From assembly GCA_963839925.1 (NCBI GenBank), contig CAWIWV010000001.1, positions 744,001-808,000 of the forward strand: a stretch of DNA of 64,000 bases, written 5' to 3'. This stretch comes from Bog-756 sp963839925 (GTDB taxonomy: Bacteria > Actinomycetota > Acidimicrobiia > Acidimicrobiales > RAAP-2). Below are positions 8,312-17,381 of this stretch, piece after piece. Each line of letters starts with the position of its first letter. The stretch's first letter is position 1. The notes under the pieces are model-generated. The model was not told the origin of the DNA. It saw only the letters and a list, made by a program, of their open reading frames with translations, and ran no database searches. Position numbers and translations under genes: made by a program.

Positions 8312-10441
8312 TCAGTGGTTGCCGAGGAGGCTGTGGCAGAGGCTCGTATCCGGTGGCGGCGTCGGCAGTTGGGCGACCGACACGATCGGCCGCTGTCCGG
8401 GGGGGCTGGGCGGGGTCACCTGGACGACCGCCGGTCCTGTGCCTGAGAGGTAGTGGCCGAGCACCTTCTTGCCGTCCCACCACACGTTGATCTGGTTGAG
8501 GTTCGGGTCGGTGATCACGGTGAACTTCTGGTGGATGCCGAGGCCGTAGATCGGGATCATCCCCGACTGGGGAGGCGGCCAGGGGATCGAGGTCCCCGAA
8601 TTCTCGATCTCGAGGTAGAACTGGAACTTCTTGGGCGACGGCGCGATCACCAGTTGGGACTTCCCGTAGGTGAGGATCGGCACCGGCTTGGTCAGATGGC
8701 TCGCCGGTTGGTTGAAGGTGTAGGCGATGGTGTGGGTGAAGTCGGCCTGCTGGGTGACCGGCAGCCAGGTGAGGTGCTGGATGTACTGTCCCGGCACGTA
8801 CTTCATGGCGTTGCCGGTGGAGAGGTAGAGGCCGGAGCAGTTGCCGACCATGTACAGGGTTCCGGCGGGCGCCCAGTACGGCAATCTCGAGCCGTGTTGG
8901 ACGGTCGATGACAGCGGGGTGACGCTGAGCGCGTTCTCGGTCGACACGAACTGCTGGGCCTGACCGAGTGTCCAATCCGACACCGGCCAGAGGGCGATGG
9001 CCATGTTGGCGACGAAGCAGTAGACGGCGAGTGCTCCGAGGACTGCGAGGGCTGATCGCTTTGCGCGCCGAGTCCGCCCTGCCAACCGCCGTGACAGGTC
9101 GATGATCCCCACGGCAGCGGCAATGATCAGGAAGGGCATGAGGTCGGCGATGTACCGCTGGGAGATGTAGCCCCACAGCAGCACCCCGGCCGCACCTGCT
9201 GCCGCGGACAGAAGGATGATCCGGGCGAAACGGATCTGACCGAGGGCCTTCGGCCGGAACGCGGTCACCGTGCCCCATACCGCGAGGAGCAGCAGCAGGG
9301 GAGTGGTCGCCGGAATGCTCGCGGTCGGGTAGGTCTGGTCCATCACCGCACCTGCTTCCCAGGCCGCGGGATGACCGGGAGGTGCGATGTACGGGAAGAC
9401 ACCGGAGAACCGGATGCCGGTCGGTTGGAAGTAGGCGGTGAGGGTGCTCGGCAGGAATTTGAGGCTGAAGGCCTTCCCGCCGTTGGCGGCGAGGAAGTAA
9501 CGCCGATGCGCGTTCACCGCGGCCCAGACCTGGTCTGCCATCGGGAGCCCGACCGGGATCCCGAACTTCCCGTAGGTCACCGCGCAACTGGCCGCGAAGG
9601 GGATGACTCCCACTGCGACCATCGGGATCGCCCAGCGACGATTTTCTTTCCCGCCGTATCCGAGTGCGAGCCACGCTGCGATCAACAGCGCGCCGATCAC
9701 ACAGCCGTACCCGGCGGGGGTGCGGTTGAGGCTGGTGCAGAGCACCAGCACCCCGCTCGCCCAGATCCGACCCCATGACGGGCGTTCCATCACCCCGATC
9801 ATTGCGAACAGGCTGCCCACGGTGAGCGGCACGCTCCACGCGAAGTCCTCGTTGTAGATGAACGGCGTGGCCGCCAGAAAGATGAGCACCGAACCACCCA
9901 TGACGGTTGCCATGAACACCCCGTAGCAGGTGGCTTCGAACCTTCCCACCAGCGCGGATCCCCACATGAGCACCCGGAGGCGCCAGAGCATCAGTGAAGT
10001 GAACAGGCCGGTGGCCAGCCATGCGACGAGAATGGATGCCCCGGTCAGGTCGCCGTCGAACGACGACGTCACCAACAGGATCGGCATCCGGATCAGGGAC
10101 GGGAAGATGCCGAAGTAGGTGTACGAGCGGCCGTCGTGTTTGAACGCCTCGATCCCCATCTGACCCGAGGGGAGGTTGAGGTGGCCGTGGAACATCGCCC
10201 GGGCCTGGAGGTCGTAGAAGTTGTCGTAGGGCACCCCGCGCAGCAGGTTCGGTACACCGCTCCACATGTCCCACAACAGGTAGAGGAAGGGGGGAAGCAT
10301 GACGACGATGCCGATGACGACGGCCTTGGTGAAGCGGCGACGGCTCAGCTCGGCCGGGGAGCGCGGTGGCTCGTCGGCCCCCGACACTTGACCGACGAGC
10401 TCGTCCGTCCCCGCGGGTGCGGCGATGGTGGGGACGGCCAT
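8312..10441 (-). CDS. GT-C-like polytopic membrane protein, paralogue of the gene at 12233
   Basis: 709 residues. About 11-12 hydrophobic helices occupy residues 38 to about 480; a soluble C-terminal domain of about 200 residues follows. The first extracytoplasmic loop holds D-N-F-Y-D-L-Q-A-R-A-M-F, a place where GT-C enzymes keep catalytic acids. The protein aligns along its whole length with the product at 12233-14311, sharing FPSLIRMPIL, LLWGYI and R-Y-I/L-A-D-x-x-P-F-L. It ends in the conserved string LCHSLLGNH. Its ATG overlaps the TAA of the oxygenase gene by one base, so the two are co-translated. Probable role: transfer of sugars from a polyprenyl carrier outside the membrane (inference from the fold). 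Confidence 0.65.
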   Translation of the reverse strand: MAVPTIAAPAGTDELVGQVSGADEPPRSPAELSRRRFTKAVVIGIVVMLPPFLYLLWDMWSGVPNLLRGVPYDNFYDLQARAMFHGHLNLPSGQMGIEAFKHDGRSYTYFGIFPSLIRMPILLVTSSFDGDLTGASILVAWLATGLFTSLMLWRLRVLMWGSALVGRFEATCYGVFMATVMGGSVLIFLAATPFIYNEDFAWSVPLTVGSLFAMIGVMERPSWGRIWASGVLVLCTSLNRTPAGYGCVIGALLIAAWLALGYGGKENRRWAIPMVAVGVIPFAASCAVTYGKFGIPVGLPMADQVWAAVNAHRRYFLAANGGKAFSLKFLPSTLTAYFQPTGIRFSGVFPYIAPPGHPAAWEAGAVMDQTYPTASIPATTPLLLLLAVWGTVTAFRPKALGQIRFARIILLSAAAGAAGVLLWGYISQRYIADLMPFLIIAAAVGIIDLSRRLAGRTRRAKRSALAVLGALAVYCFVANMAIALWPVSDWTLGQAQQFVSTENALSVTPLSSTVQHGSRLPYWAPAGTLYMVGNCSGLYLSTGNAMKYVPGQYIQHLTWLPVTQQADFTHTIAYTFNQPASHLTKPVPILTYGKSQLVIAPSPKKFQFYLEIENSGTSIPWPPPQSGMIPIYGLGIHQKFTVITDPNLNQINVWWDGKKVLGHYLSGTGPAVVQVTPPSPPGQRPIVSVAQLPTPPPDTSLCHSLLGNH

Positions 10442-11346
10442 TAGTAGCCCTTGTTGCCCCTTCGCCGGAGCCGGTCGCGATAGCCGAGGATCTTGCTGGC
10501 GGTCTGATCGGAGATGCCGAGCTTCCGTTTGGTCCAGTCGTAGATCCGCAGCATCTGTTTGTCCGCGTAGATCACGATCGAGTGGGCTCCGTCTCCCGGG
10601 CGTGCCCGGTACTCGGTCGATCGGACGAGCGGGTCCTCTTCCACCGAGAAGTAGTACAGGGCCAGTGATCGCCGGGCGACTCCTTCAGGACACCGCATCG
10701 GCTCGGGGTGGCCGTGGAACGAGGTGGCGTCGGTGGAGAAGATGAGCACCCGGTTCGCGATCGGCGCGACCCGCTCCACGCACTCGGTCATGTCCGCGTT
10801 CCACAGCTCGAGGTCGCCACCGTATTCGGACTGCCAGTCGTCGTTCAGGTACAACAAGATGTTCGCGCGCCGCTGCCATCTCCGATTGTGGGGGTGCACG
10901 GTGAAGTCCGCATGCATGTTGAGGAACCCGCCGGTACCCGACTGGTGCAGGCCGCCTCCCTCGAGGGAGGGATCCGGGATCAGGTCGTCGACGCCGATCA
11001 ACGAGCTCACGAAGTCGACGAACCGTCTGGAGTTGAACACCTCCAGAATGGCCCGCAGCGTCGGTCCCCAGGTCGCCGGATCGGTATTGCTGAACTTGCG
11101 TTCGTTGGCGTGGAGGTAGTTGGTCCACTGATCGTGATTCAGCGGCGGGAACTCCTTCATGGCCGCCTCTGCGATGCCGGGCTCGAGGAAGTCGTCCATC
11201 ACGATGTGAGGAAAGGGCTTGGCGGTCCGGTAGGCGGGACGGAGCTGGTCGAGCCGGTGCTCGAGGCGGTCGAGGTCGAGCACGTCTTCGGGTGCGAGCA
11301 CCTCCGCATGGTCGACCGGACTGACGTCCATCGGCTCGGATGTCAC
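10441..11346 (-). CDS. 2OG-Fe(II) oxygenase, prolyl-4-hydroxylase-like
   Basis: 301 residues. The iron triad is visible: H-A-D at 145-147 (NMHADF) and a distal His near 211 (SFHGH), with a downstream Arg in R-R-S-L-A-L-Y-Y-F-S that would bind 2-oxoglutarate. The spacing and the FLNMHADF and LYLNDDW strings fit the prolyl-4-hydroxylase-like group, many of which act on glycans or cell-surface molecules. The start is GTG 11346, preceded by the Shine-Dalgarno-like GAGGTGA; the longer frame to 11523 has no coding character. It overlaps the downstream GT-C gene by one base, so a role in decorating the same envelope product is likely. Confidence 0.75.
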   Translation of the reverse strand: MTSEPMDVSPVDHAEVLAPEDVLDLDRLEHRLDQLRPAYRTAKPFPHIVMDDFLEPGIAEAAMKEFPPLNHDQWTNYLHANERKFSNTDPATWGPTLRAILEVFNSRRFVDFVSSLIGVDDLIPDPSLEGGGLHQSGTGGFLNMHADFTVHPHNRRWQRRANILLYLNDDWQSEYGGDLELWNADMTECVERVAPIANRVLIFSTDATSFHGHPEPMRCPEGVARRSLALYYFSVEEDPLVRSTEYRARPGDGAHSIVIYADKQMLRIYDWTKRKLGISDQTASKILGYRDRLRRRGNKGY

Positions 11347-11663
11347 TGGTTCACCTCGCGTGCCGGACCCGACGAGAGTCCATCCCCCGGCCGACCTCTC
11401 TGCCCAGGCGGCAGGAGCCTCCGCGCCATCCCCCCTGCGGTCACTGTGCCCCCTTTGCGCAACTGCGATGACACGGTCCGAGACGGCATCCGGCGGCGGT
11501 GCCGGTGGCACCCGGCCTGCCACGACACGCTCTCAGATGGCCTTCTCTGCGAGTCACCAGGATACCTGATGCAGGTGCTCCGAAACGAGGCGAATCTCGG
11601 AAAAATTCACGAAAATCCGCTCCTGACCAGCACCGACAGGCCGGCCGGCCGTGAGGGCCCCGC
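11347..11663. other. 317-base non-coding stretch upstream of the oxygenase operon
   Basis: No convincing gene. On the minus strand a TATCCT that could be a -10 box lies near 11568-11573, which would give the oxygenase operon a leader of over 200 bases. A short palindrome GGCCCC-GCTCAT-GGGGCC at 11656-11673 overlaps the gtrA-like stop codon and could end that transcript. I see no riboswitch that I recognise. Confidence 0.4.
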
Positions 11664-12149
11664 TCATGGGGCCTCGGCGGCGACCTCGAGGTCGGGGAGC
11701 TGGGCGAACAGCCGGTTCAAGATCGCGAACTTGACCAGCCACAGCGCCCCGAACGAGGCGATGTTCGTGCCCAGCACCAATACGGTGCGAACCAGGTGGT
11801 GGAGGTGGTGCGAGGTGGCGTAGTCGTGGGCAAGGTGGGCTGTGAACAGGGAGAAGCCGATTCCGGTGACCGAGATCACCGCAAAGGGGAGGATCTCCTT
11901 CACCAGGTGCGAACGACCTGATTTCCCCCACACCCACTGCCGGTTGAGCAGGTATGAGGGGATACCCGCCACCAGGTTGGCGAAGAGCACGCTCGGCACT
12001 TCGGACCACAGACGCAGCGCGCCGTAGACGATCGCGAGCACGGTCAGCGAGGTCAGCGCGGAGATGACCGACACCATGGTGAACTTGACCATCTTCAGCC
12101 CCTCGGGGGTCCGAGCGAGCTCCCAGAGTCGGATCACCTTCTGTCGCAT
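11664..12149 (-). CDS. GtrA-family membrane protein
   Basis: 161 residues with four hydrophobic helices, the GtrA layout. The N-terminal K-F-T-M-V-S-V-I-S-A-L and the loop N-R-Q-W-V-W (the family's N-R-x-W-x-F/W motif) are clear. GtrA proteins are thought to help translocate polyprenyl-phosphate-linked sugars across the membrane, which fits the two neighbouring GT-C-like proteins. The start is ATG 12149 and not the TTG at 12158, because TAGTTT at 12157-12162 (minus strand) is 7 bases upstream and would make the mRNA leaderless. Divergent from the GT-C paralogue. Confidence 0.8.
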   Translation of the reverse strand: MRQKVIRLWELARTPEGLKMVKFTMVSVISALTSLTVLAIVYGALRLWSEVPSVLFANLVAGIPSYLLNRQWVWGKSGRSHLVKEILPFAVISVTGIGFSLFTAHLAHDYATSHHLHHLVRTVLVLGTNIASFGALWLVKFAILNRLFAQLPDLEVAAEAP

Positions 12150-12156
12150 CCATCTC

Positions 12157-12162
12157 AAACTA
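12157..12162 (-). promoter_or_regulatory. -10 box of leaderless gtrA-like promoter
   Basis: TAGTTT on the minus strand, 7 bases before ATG 12149. Confidence 0.45.
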
Positions 12163-12218
12163 CCTCGTCAGAGCGCACGAAAATGGTTCGCGCGCCGGGT
12201 GCGACAAGTTCGGGTGGC

Positions 12219-12224
12219 TACACT
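12219..12224 (+). promoter_or_regulatory. -10 box of leaderless promoter for GT-C paralogue
   Basis: TACACT followed by 8 bases and ATG 12233. About 57 bases separate it from the divergent gtrA-like -10 box. Confidence 0.5.
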
Positions 12225-12232
12225 CGCTCGCC

Positions 12233-14311
12233 ATGGGGGACGAGGTCGAAGAGGCACGAAGGCGCTTCACGACCGCCGCCCTGATCGGCACCATCCTGGC
12301 CGCGATTCCGTTTCTGTGGATCCTCTTCGGCGCATGGGAGACACCGGACCCCATTCGGAAGACGAACTACGAGGACAACTTCTACGAGTTGCAGGCGAGG
12401 GCGATCTTCCACGGTCACCTCTGGTTGGGCCAGCCGATCGGGGTCGAGGGCTTCGTCCACGGCGGACATCAGTTCACCTACTTCGGGCTCTTCCCCTCCC
12501 TGATCCGGATGCCCATCCTGATCTTCACCAGCACCCTCGACGCCCGGTTGACCGTCCCGTACATCTTGGCCGCCTGGTTGCTCACCGCGCTCTTCTCGTC
12601 GCTGCTCCTCTGGCGGGTCCGGATCCTCATGCGTGGTTCGGTCGCAATGGGAAGGGCCGAGGCCTCCGCTTTCGGACTGCTGGTCGCCACCGTTCTGGTC
12701 GGTTCGGTGTTCACCATCCTTGCCTCGCTCCCGTATGTGTTCGCCGAGGATCTGGCCTGGAGCATCTGCCTGACCGTGGGGAGCATGTTCGCCCTCCTCG
12801 GCGTGCTGGAGGCGCCCTCACGAGGTCGGGTGTCGTTCGCGTTCGTGCTCATCCTGTGTGCCAACCTCGATCGACTCACCACCGGATGGGCATGCACCCT
12901 CGGGGCGTTGCTGATCGCCGGGTGGTTCTGGTTGGGCCGTGGTGGCGACGAGAACCGGAGGTGGTGGCTCCCGCTGCTCGCGGTCGGCCTCGTTCCCCTG
13001 GCCATCGGTTGTGTCGTGAACTACCTCAAGTTCGGCGTGTTTTTCGGGTTGCCGGTGATCGACCAGGTCTACACCATGCAGAACGCGTATCGCCGCAAGT
13101 TTCTCGCGTCCCATCACAATCTCGAGGAGGGCATCGATTTCATCCCGAGCGATGCACTCGCCTATCTCCGCCTCGACGGCCTGCGGTTCACCTCGGTGTT
13201 CCCCTTCGTCACTCTTCCCGCGGCGCCGGCCACTTCGGTCTCGGGCATCCTCTTCGACCGTCGTTACCGGACAGCCAGCATGCCCTCGTCGATGCCGTTG
13301 CTCTTTCTGCTCAGTCTGTGGGGGATGGTCACCTCGTTCCGTCCCCGGCCGATCGGTCGGACGGCACTCACCCGGATCCCGATTCTGGTTGCCGGTTCTG
13401 CAGGCGCCGCCCTCTTGCTGTGGGGCTACATCGCACCCCGCTACCTGGCGGACTTCGTGCCCTTTCTGGTCGTCGCCAGTGCGGTGGCGATGGTCGACAT
13501 CTGGCGTCGGCTGGATGGCCGCAGCCGGCGGGTCCGGATCGGGGTGTTCAGTGCGATCGGCGTGGTGGCCCTGTTCACCATCGTTGCCAACATCGGCATG
13601 GCCGTCGTGCCGAACGAGGAGTTCTCGCCGACTCAGGTGTACAACTTCGTCAACACCCAGAACAGCATCAGCAACCTGACCGGTCATCCGATCAAGGCGA
13701 ACGTGCGTCGCGGAAACGAGCTGCCACCGTGGGCGCCGGCCGGACAGCTCTTCGTCATCGGCGACTGTGACGGGCTCTACTACTCGACCGGGGAGTCCTA
13801 CGCGACGGTCCCGGCACAGCAGTACACCCGCGCGACGTGGTTGCCCGTCCAGTACGGCCACGCGTTCCAGCGCACCTTCGCGGTCACTGCGCACCATCTG
13901 GTCACCCATGGTGCGGAGTGGATGCCGCTGCTCCACGTCGGTCCGGGAACCGTGTCGGCCAAGGCCACCCCTTCGAGGTATCCCGGGCGGGTCGAGGTCA
14001 GCTTCGAGCTGATCGAACCCGGCCAGACGCCGCTGCCCGGCCTGCCGACGCTGATCACGATCGGCTACACGGACAACGTGGTGGTGATCACCGATCCGGT
14101 CAAGCACCTGGTGGAGGTGACCCTCGACGGTGTGCCGTTCACTACATCCCCTCCCAAGGGGGTGCCGCAATGTCGAACCCATCGCGGACATCCCTGGGCC
14201 GCTCCATTCGGAGGGCACGCCTCCCGCTCTGTCCGCGGTGAACATCACCGCCTCGACGCCGCAACCGCGGTTGTGCCAGAGCCTGATCAGTACGTGAGCC
14301 GAGGGCGCTGA
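12233..14311 (+). CDS. GT-C-like polytopic membrane protein, C-terminus apparently frameshifted
   Basis: As read, 692 residues: about 11-12 membrane helices, then a soluble domain, collinear with the paralogue at 8312-10441 (first loop E-D-N-F-Y-E-L-Q-A-R-A-I-F against D-N-F-Y-D-L-Q-A-R-A-M-F). The last roughly 50 residues as read do not match the paralogue. In another frame the DNA from about 14170 encodes S-T-P-Q-P-R-L-C-Q-S-L-I-S-T and stops at 14295-14297, matching the paralogue's P-T-P-P-P-D-T-S-L-C-H-S-L-L. One or two single-base shifts in the C-run/G-run region near 14140-14168 are therefore likely. Probable role: lipid-carrier-dependent glycosyl transfer; substrate unknown. Confidence 0.65.
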   Translation: MGDEVEEARRRFTTAALIGTILAAIPFLWILFGAWETPDPIRKTNYEDNFYELQARAIFHGHLWLGQPIGVEGFVHGGHQFTYFGLFPSLIRMPILIFTSTLDARLTVPYILAAWLLTALFSSLLLWRVRILMRGSVAMGRAEASAFGLLVATVLVGSVFTILASLPYVFAEDLAWSICLTVGSMFALLGVLEAPSRGRVSFAFVLILCANLDRLTTGWACTLGALLIAGWFWLGRGGDENRRWWLPLLAVGLVPLAIGCVVNYLKFGVFFGLPVIDQVYTMQNAYRRKFLASHHNLEEGIDFIPSDALAYLRLDGLRFTSVFPFVTLPAAPATSVSGILFDRRYRTASMPSSMPLLFLLSLWGMVTSFRPRPIGRTALTRIPILVAGSAGAALLLWGYIAPRYLADFVPFLVVASAVAMVDIWRRLDGRSRRVRIGVFSAIGVVALFTIVANIGMAVVPNEEFSPTQVYNFVNTQNSISNLTGHPIKANVRRGNELPPWAPAGQLFVIGDCDGLYYSTGESYATVPAQQYTRATWLPVQYGHAFQRTFAVTAHHLVTHGAEWMPLLHVGPGTVSAKATPSRYPGRVEVSFELIEPGQTPLPGLPTLITIGYTDNVVVITDPVKHLVEVTLDGVPFTTSPPKGVPQCRTHRGHPWAAPFGGHASRSVRGEHHRLDAATAVVPEPDQYVSRGR

Positions 14312-14324
14312 GGGACGGGCGGGT

Positions 14325-15224
14325 TCAGCCGAGCGTCGACCAGGGACGGCTGGGCCGCATTCCCCAGGCGACCTGACGGGAGAGCTCGGCACTGACCACC
14401 GGTAGGTCGGCGGCGTGGGTGACCCCGACCAGCTTGGCGTCGGTTCGGATGACCCGTACGGGCGGGCCGCCGCCGGCGACCATGGCCGCAACCACCTCGG
14501 GGAGGAGCACCTCGGCCTTGGGCACTTCGCCTCCTGCGGCGACCTCGGCGAGCAGCGCTTCCTCATCGAGCCCCGAACCCGCCATGGCCGAGGCGAGGAC
14601 CTCCCAGATGGAGGACTGGAAGCCCCACAAGTTGACCGAGGCGGGCAGTTCCGGTGCGAGCTCCTTCGGCTCCAGCCCGTCGTTGGAGGTGAACCGCTGC
14701 CCATTGTCGTGCCGGGTGACCAGACGCCGCTCGGTGAGGGAGACCAGATGGCCTTGCCGGTCCACCTCGCAGATCCCCCTGGTCACCGGATCATCGGTCG
14801 CGACGGTCGAGCGGAGCTCGAACCCGATCAGGGCGTGCTCGTCGTTCGCCGAGTCGAGTTGCCCGACCAGTAGACCCATCGCCGCTTCCCCGTAGATGTC
14901 GTCGGCGTTGGCCACACCGAAGGGTTGCGCGGGGTCGACGGCGGACCGTGCGGCGAGCACTGCATGGACCGTCCCCAGGGGGAGTCGCTGCTCGGTGAAG
15001 GCGACGTCGACCGATTTCGGCCAGCAGCGGTCGACGTGATAGCGGATCGAGGGTCCGGACTCGGGGTGGAGCACCAGGACGATGCGGCCGTAGCCGACGG
15101 CGACCGCATCACTCACCAGCAGGTCGATGACCGCTTCGCCGTTGGGTCCGATCGGGGCGAGTGGTTTGCATCCCCCGTACCTGCGAGCCATGCCGGCCGC
15201 AAGCACGACCAGGGTCGGTGCCAT
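14325..15224 (-). CDS. Nucleotidyltransferase of the sugar-1-phosphate type
   Basis: 299 residues. The N-terminal signature LAAG-x3-R-x4-K (LAAGMARRYGGCKPL, residues 8-22) is that of NTP-transferases that join a nucleoside triphosphate to a sugar-1-phosphate or similar phosphate; V-A-N-A-D-D-I-Y-G supplies the metal-binding acid region. Substrate not identifiable. The start is ATG 15224, preceded by GGCGAGG and 7 bases after the fabH-like stop, so it is the last gene of the LLM-thiolase-KAS III operon. Pairing a sugar-type nucleotidyltransferase with lipid enzymes is unusual. Confidence 0.75.
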   Translation of the reverse strand: MAPTLVVLAAGMARRYGGCKPLAPIGPNGEAVIDLLVSDAVAVGYGRIVLVLHPESGPSIRYHVDRCWPKSVDVAFTEQRLPLGTVHAVLAARSAVDPAQPFGVANADDIYGEAAMGLLVGQLDSANDEHALIGFELRSTVATDDPVTRGICEVDRQGHLVSLTERRLVTRHDNGQRFTSNDGLEPKELAPELPASVNLWGFQSSIWEVLASAMAGSGLDEEALLAEVAAGGEVPKAEVLLPEVVAAMVAGGGPPVRVIRTDAKLVGVTHAADLPVVSAELSRQVAWGMRPSRPWSTLG

Positions 15225-15231
15225 CCTCGCC

Positions 15232-16167
15232 TCAGCCACCCCAGCGCAGCACGGCACTGGCCCAGGTCATGCCGCCGCCGAATCCGGTGAGCAAGACGTG
15301 GTGACCGTTCTGGAGCCGTCCGGTCTCCAGTGCATCGGCCAGCGCCAGAGGGATCGACGCCGACGAGGTGTTCCCGTAGCGGTCGATGACCACCACCGCT
15401 TTTTCGTCCGGGATCCCGAGACGCTGGCAGGCCGCGGTGATGATCCGGAGATTGGCCTGGTGGGGAACGATCAAGTCGATGTCCGAGATCGTCAACCCTG
15501 CTTCGGCAATCGCCTGTTCCGCCGACTCGACGACCACCCGGACTGCCTTTCGGAAGATCTCCTTGCCGTCCATGTAGAGATAGCCGCCGTGGTCGCACTT
15601 GAGGAGGTGCCGCATCGAACCGTCTGCGCCCAGGTTCCACGAGAGCAGTTGGCCGGGGCCGTCGACCGCCTCCAGCACCACGGCACCCGCCCCGTCGCCG
15701 ACCAGCACCGCGACGCCCCGTTCGTCCCAGTCGGTGATCTTGCTCAAGGTCTCCGAGCCGATGACCAGGAGGCGCTCCGCGCCGATGGCGAGGAGGCCGT
15801 GGGCGACCGCCATGGCGTAGACGAAGCCCGAGCAGGCGGCGTTCACGTCGAATGCTCCACCGGGCACGCCGATACCGTCCTGCACGGTGGCCGAGGTCCC
15901 CGGGACGATCTGGTCAGGTGTGGTCGTCGCCAGGATCACGCTGTCGATCTCGTCAGGGCGTCGCCCGGCCCGTGCGAGCGCAGCAATCCCTGCCTCGATG
16001 GCCAGCTGGGAGGTGGTCCCGCCGATTCGCCGTTCGCGGATGCCGGTGCGTTCACGGATCCATTCGTCGCTGGTGTCCATCGAGACGGAGAGGTCCTCGT
16101 TGGTGACCACCTTGTCGGGCACCGCAATCCCCCAACCGGTCACGATGCCACCGCGCGCGATTCTCAT
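15232..16167 (-). CDS. fabH: 3-oxoacyl-ACP synthase III family protein (FabH-like)
   Basis: 311 residues, the normal KAS III length. The catalytic triad is complete: Cys112 (N-A-A-C-S-G-F), His236 (V-P-H-Q-A-N) and Asn266 (Y-G-N-T-S-S-A-S). The string T-S-D-E-W-I-R-E-R-T-G-I near the N-terminus is classic FabH. It should condense an acyl-CoA with malonyl-ACP. Its place between an SCP2-type thiolase and a nucleotidyltransferase suggests a dedicated rather than housekeeping KAS III, but this is inference. The start is ATG 16167, where homology begins; 37 bases separate it from the thiolase gene. Confidence 0.88.
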   Translation of the reverse strand: MRIARGGIVTGWGIAVPDKVVTNEDLSVSMDTSDEWIRERTGIRERRIGGTTSQLAIEAGIAALARAGRRPDEIDSVILATTTPDQIVPGTSATVQDGIGVPGGAFDVNAACSGFVYAMAVAHGLLAIGAERLLVIGSETLSKITDWDERGVAVLVGDGAGAVVLEAVDGPGQLLSWNLGADGSMRHLLKCDHGGYLYMDGKEIFRKAVRVVVESAEQAIAEAGLTISDIDLIVPHQANLRIITAACQRLGIPDEKAVVVIDRYGNTSSASIPLALADALETGRLQNGHHVLLTGFGGGMTWASAVLRWGG

Positions 16168-16204
16168 GGTCAGATCATCGCCACCGTGCGGCCGGTGGTC
16201 AAGA

Positions 16205-17371
16205 TCAACCTGCCTCGAGAACGTGGATCCCGACGAACGCGGCATCCTTTCCGATGATCCCCCCGGTGTTGGTGGCGACCGCCAACCGGGCTCCTTCGAC
16301 CTGCCGGGGACCGGCCTGACCCCGCAGCTGGCCGGCCAGCTCCACGACCTGGGCAATCCCGGTCGCACCCAGGGGATGTCCTCTGGCGACCAGTCCGCCA
16401 CTGGGGTTGACCGTTACCCCCTTCCCTCCGAAGGTGGTCTCCCCGGCGACGGTCGCAGGGCCGGCGTCCCCCGGCTTGAAGAAGCCGAGCGATTCGAGGG
16501 CATAGAGCTCCTCGGCGCTGGTGGCGTCATGGAGCTCGACGATGTCGACGTCCGAGGGGTCGACCCCAGCGTCGTCCCATGCCGCGGACGCGACTTCGGT
16601 GAGACGGTCGTGGTAGTCGAGCTCCCCGTTGCCGGAGCGGGCGGTGCTCGCCCTGATCTTCGGCGCCCCGGGGTGCGACTGTGCCGACAACACCACTGCG
16701 GCACCACCGTCGGTGAACGACGAGCACATCAGACGAGTGAGGGGCCAGACGATCGAAGGCGATCCGAGGACCTCGTCGAGGGTGACCTCCGACTGGAACT
16801 GGGCGTTGGGGTTGAGAGCGCCGTGCCGTCGCGCCTTGACCGCTGCCGCCGCGAACTGTTCGAGCGTCGCGTCGCGCTCTTCCATCTGGATCATCGTCCA
16901 CGACGCGTTGAGCGCCATGAGCACCGATCCGGACGGATTCTCGAGCTCCTCGTGCATCCTGACCCGGTCGGGGAGGGTCACTCCGTCTTCGATGCCGGCG
17001 AGTGTTCCGGACCGGTCGCCGGTCCACATCTTCTCGACTCCGACCGCGAGCACCGGTCTGGAGCCGGCCAGTGAAGCCATGGTCGCCAAGTGGAGCGCCG
17101 ATGTGCCACCGGCGCACGAGTTGTCCACGTTCACGATGCCCGCGTTGCGGAGGCCCGCGTGGCGGAGGAAGGTCTGCCCGCGGATGCAACCTTGGTCGAG
17201 CAGCCGACCGGCGGTCGCATTTCCGAAGACGACCAGACCGACGTCGGAGGGCGCGAGCCCGGCATCGGCCAGCGCTTCTGCGACCACCTGGTTGGCCATC
17301 TCCTCGATGGTGCGGTCCCGCCGGTTCATGGCGGTCATTGCGGCTCCCACGATGGAAACGGTGCGGTTCAC
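16205..17371 (-). CDS. Thiolase-family protein, SCP2/lipid-transfer type
   Basis: 388 residues. The nucleophile is Cys86 in N-V-D-N-S-C-A-G-G-T. The motifs H-D-A-T-S-A-E-E-L and G-H-P-L-G-A-T-G match the SCP2-type thiolase branch, in which the usual N-E-A-F is replaced by H-D-x-F/H-D-A. The C-terminal N-T-G-G-I replaces the C-x-G-G of standard thiolases, so the second catalytic Cys is absent, as is common in this branch. Possible roles are acyl-CoA condensation, retro-Claisen cleavage or aldol-lyase activity. It starts with GTG after GAGGACACC, 10 bases from the LLM stop, inside the operon. Confidence 0.82.
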   Translation of the reverse strand: MNRTVSIVGAAMTAMNRRDRTIEEMANQVVAEALADAGLAPSDVGLVVFGNATAGRLLDQGCIRGQTFLRHAGLRNAGIVNVDNSCAGGTSALHLATMASLAGSRPVLAVGVEKMWTGDRSGTLAGIEDGVTLPDRVRMHEELENPSGSVLMALNASWTMIQMEERDATLEQFAAAAVKARRHGALNPNAQFQSEVTLDEVLGSPSIVWPLTRLMCSSFTDGGAAVVLSAQSHPGAPKIRASTARSGNGELDYHDRLTEVASAAWDDAGVDPSDVDIVELHDATSAEELYALESLGFFKPGDAGPATVAGETTFGGKGVTVNPSGGLVARGHPLGATGIAQVVELAGQLRGQAGPRQVEGARLAVATNTGGIIGKDAAFVGIHVLEAG

Positions 17372-17381
17372 GGTGTCCTCG

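Noticed and set aside
8298..10274. Long N-terminal extension of the GT-A-like gene
   Set aside because: Overlaps the whole GT-C-like gene in another frame; only the part after GTG 8297 is protein-like.
12818..14704. 628-codon minus-strand open frame
   Set aside because: Shadow of the GT-C paralogue and nucleotidyltransferase genes; no recognisable domain.
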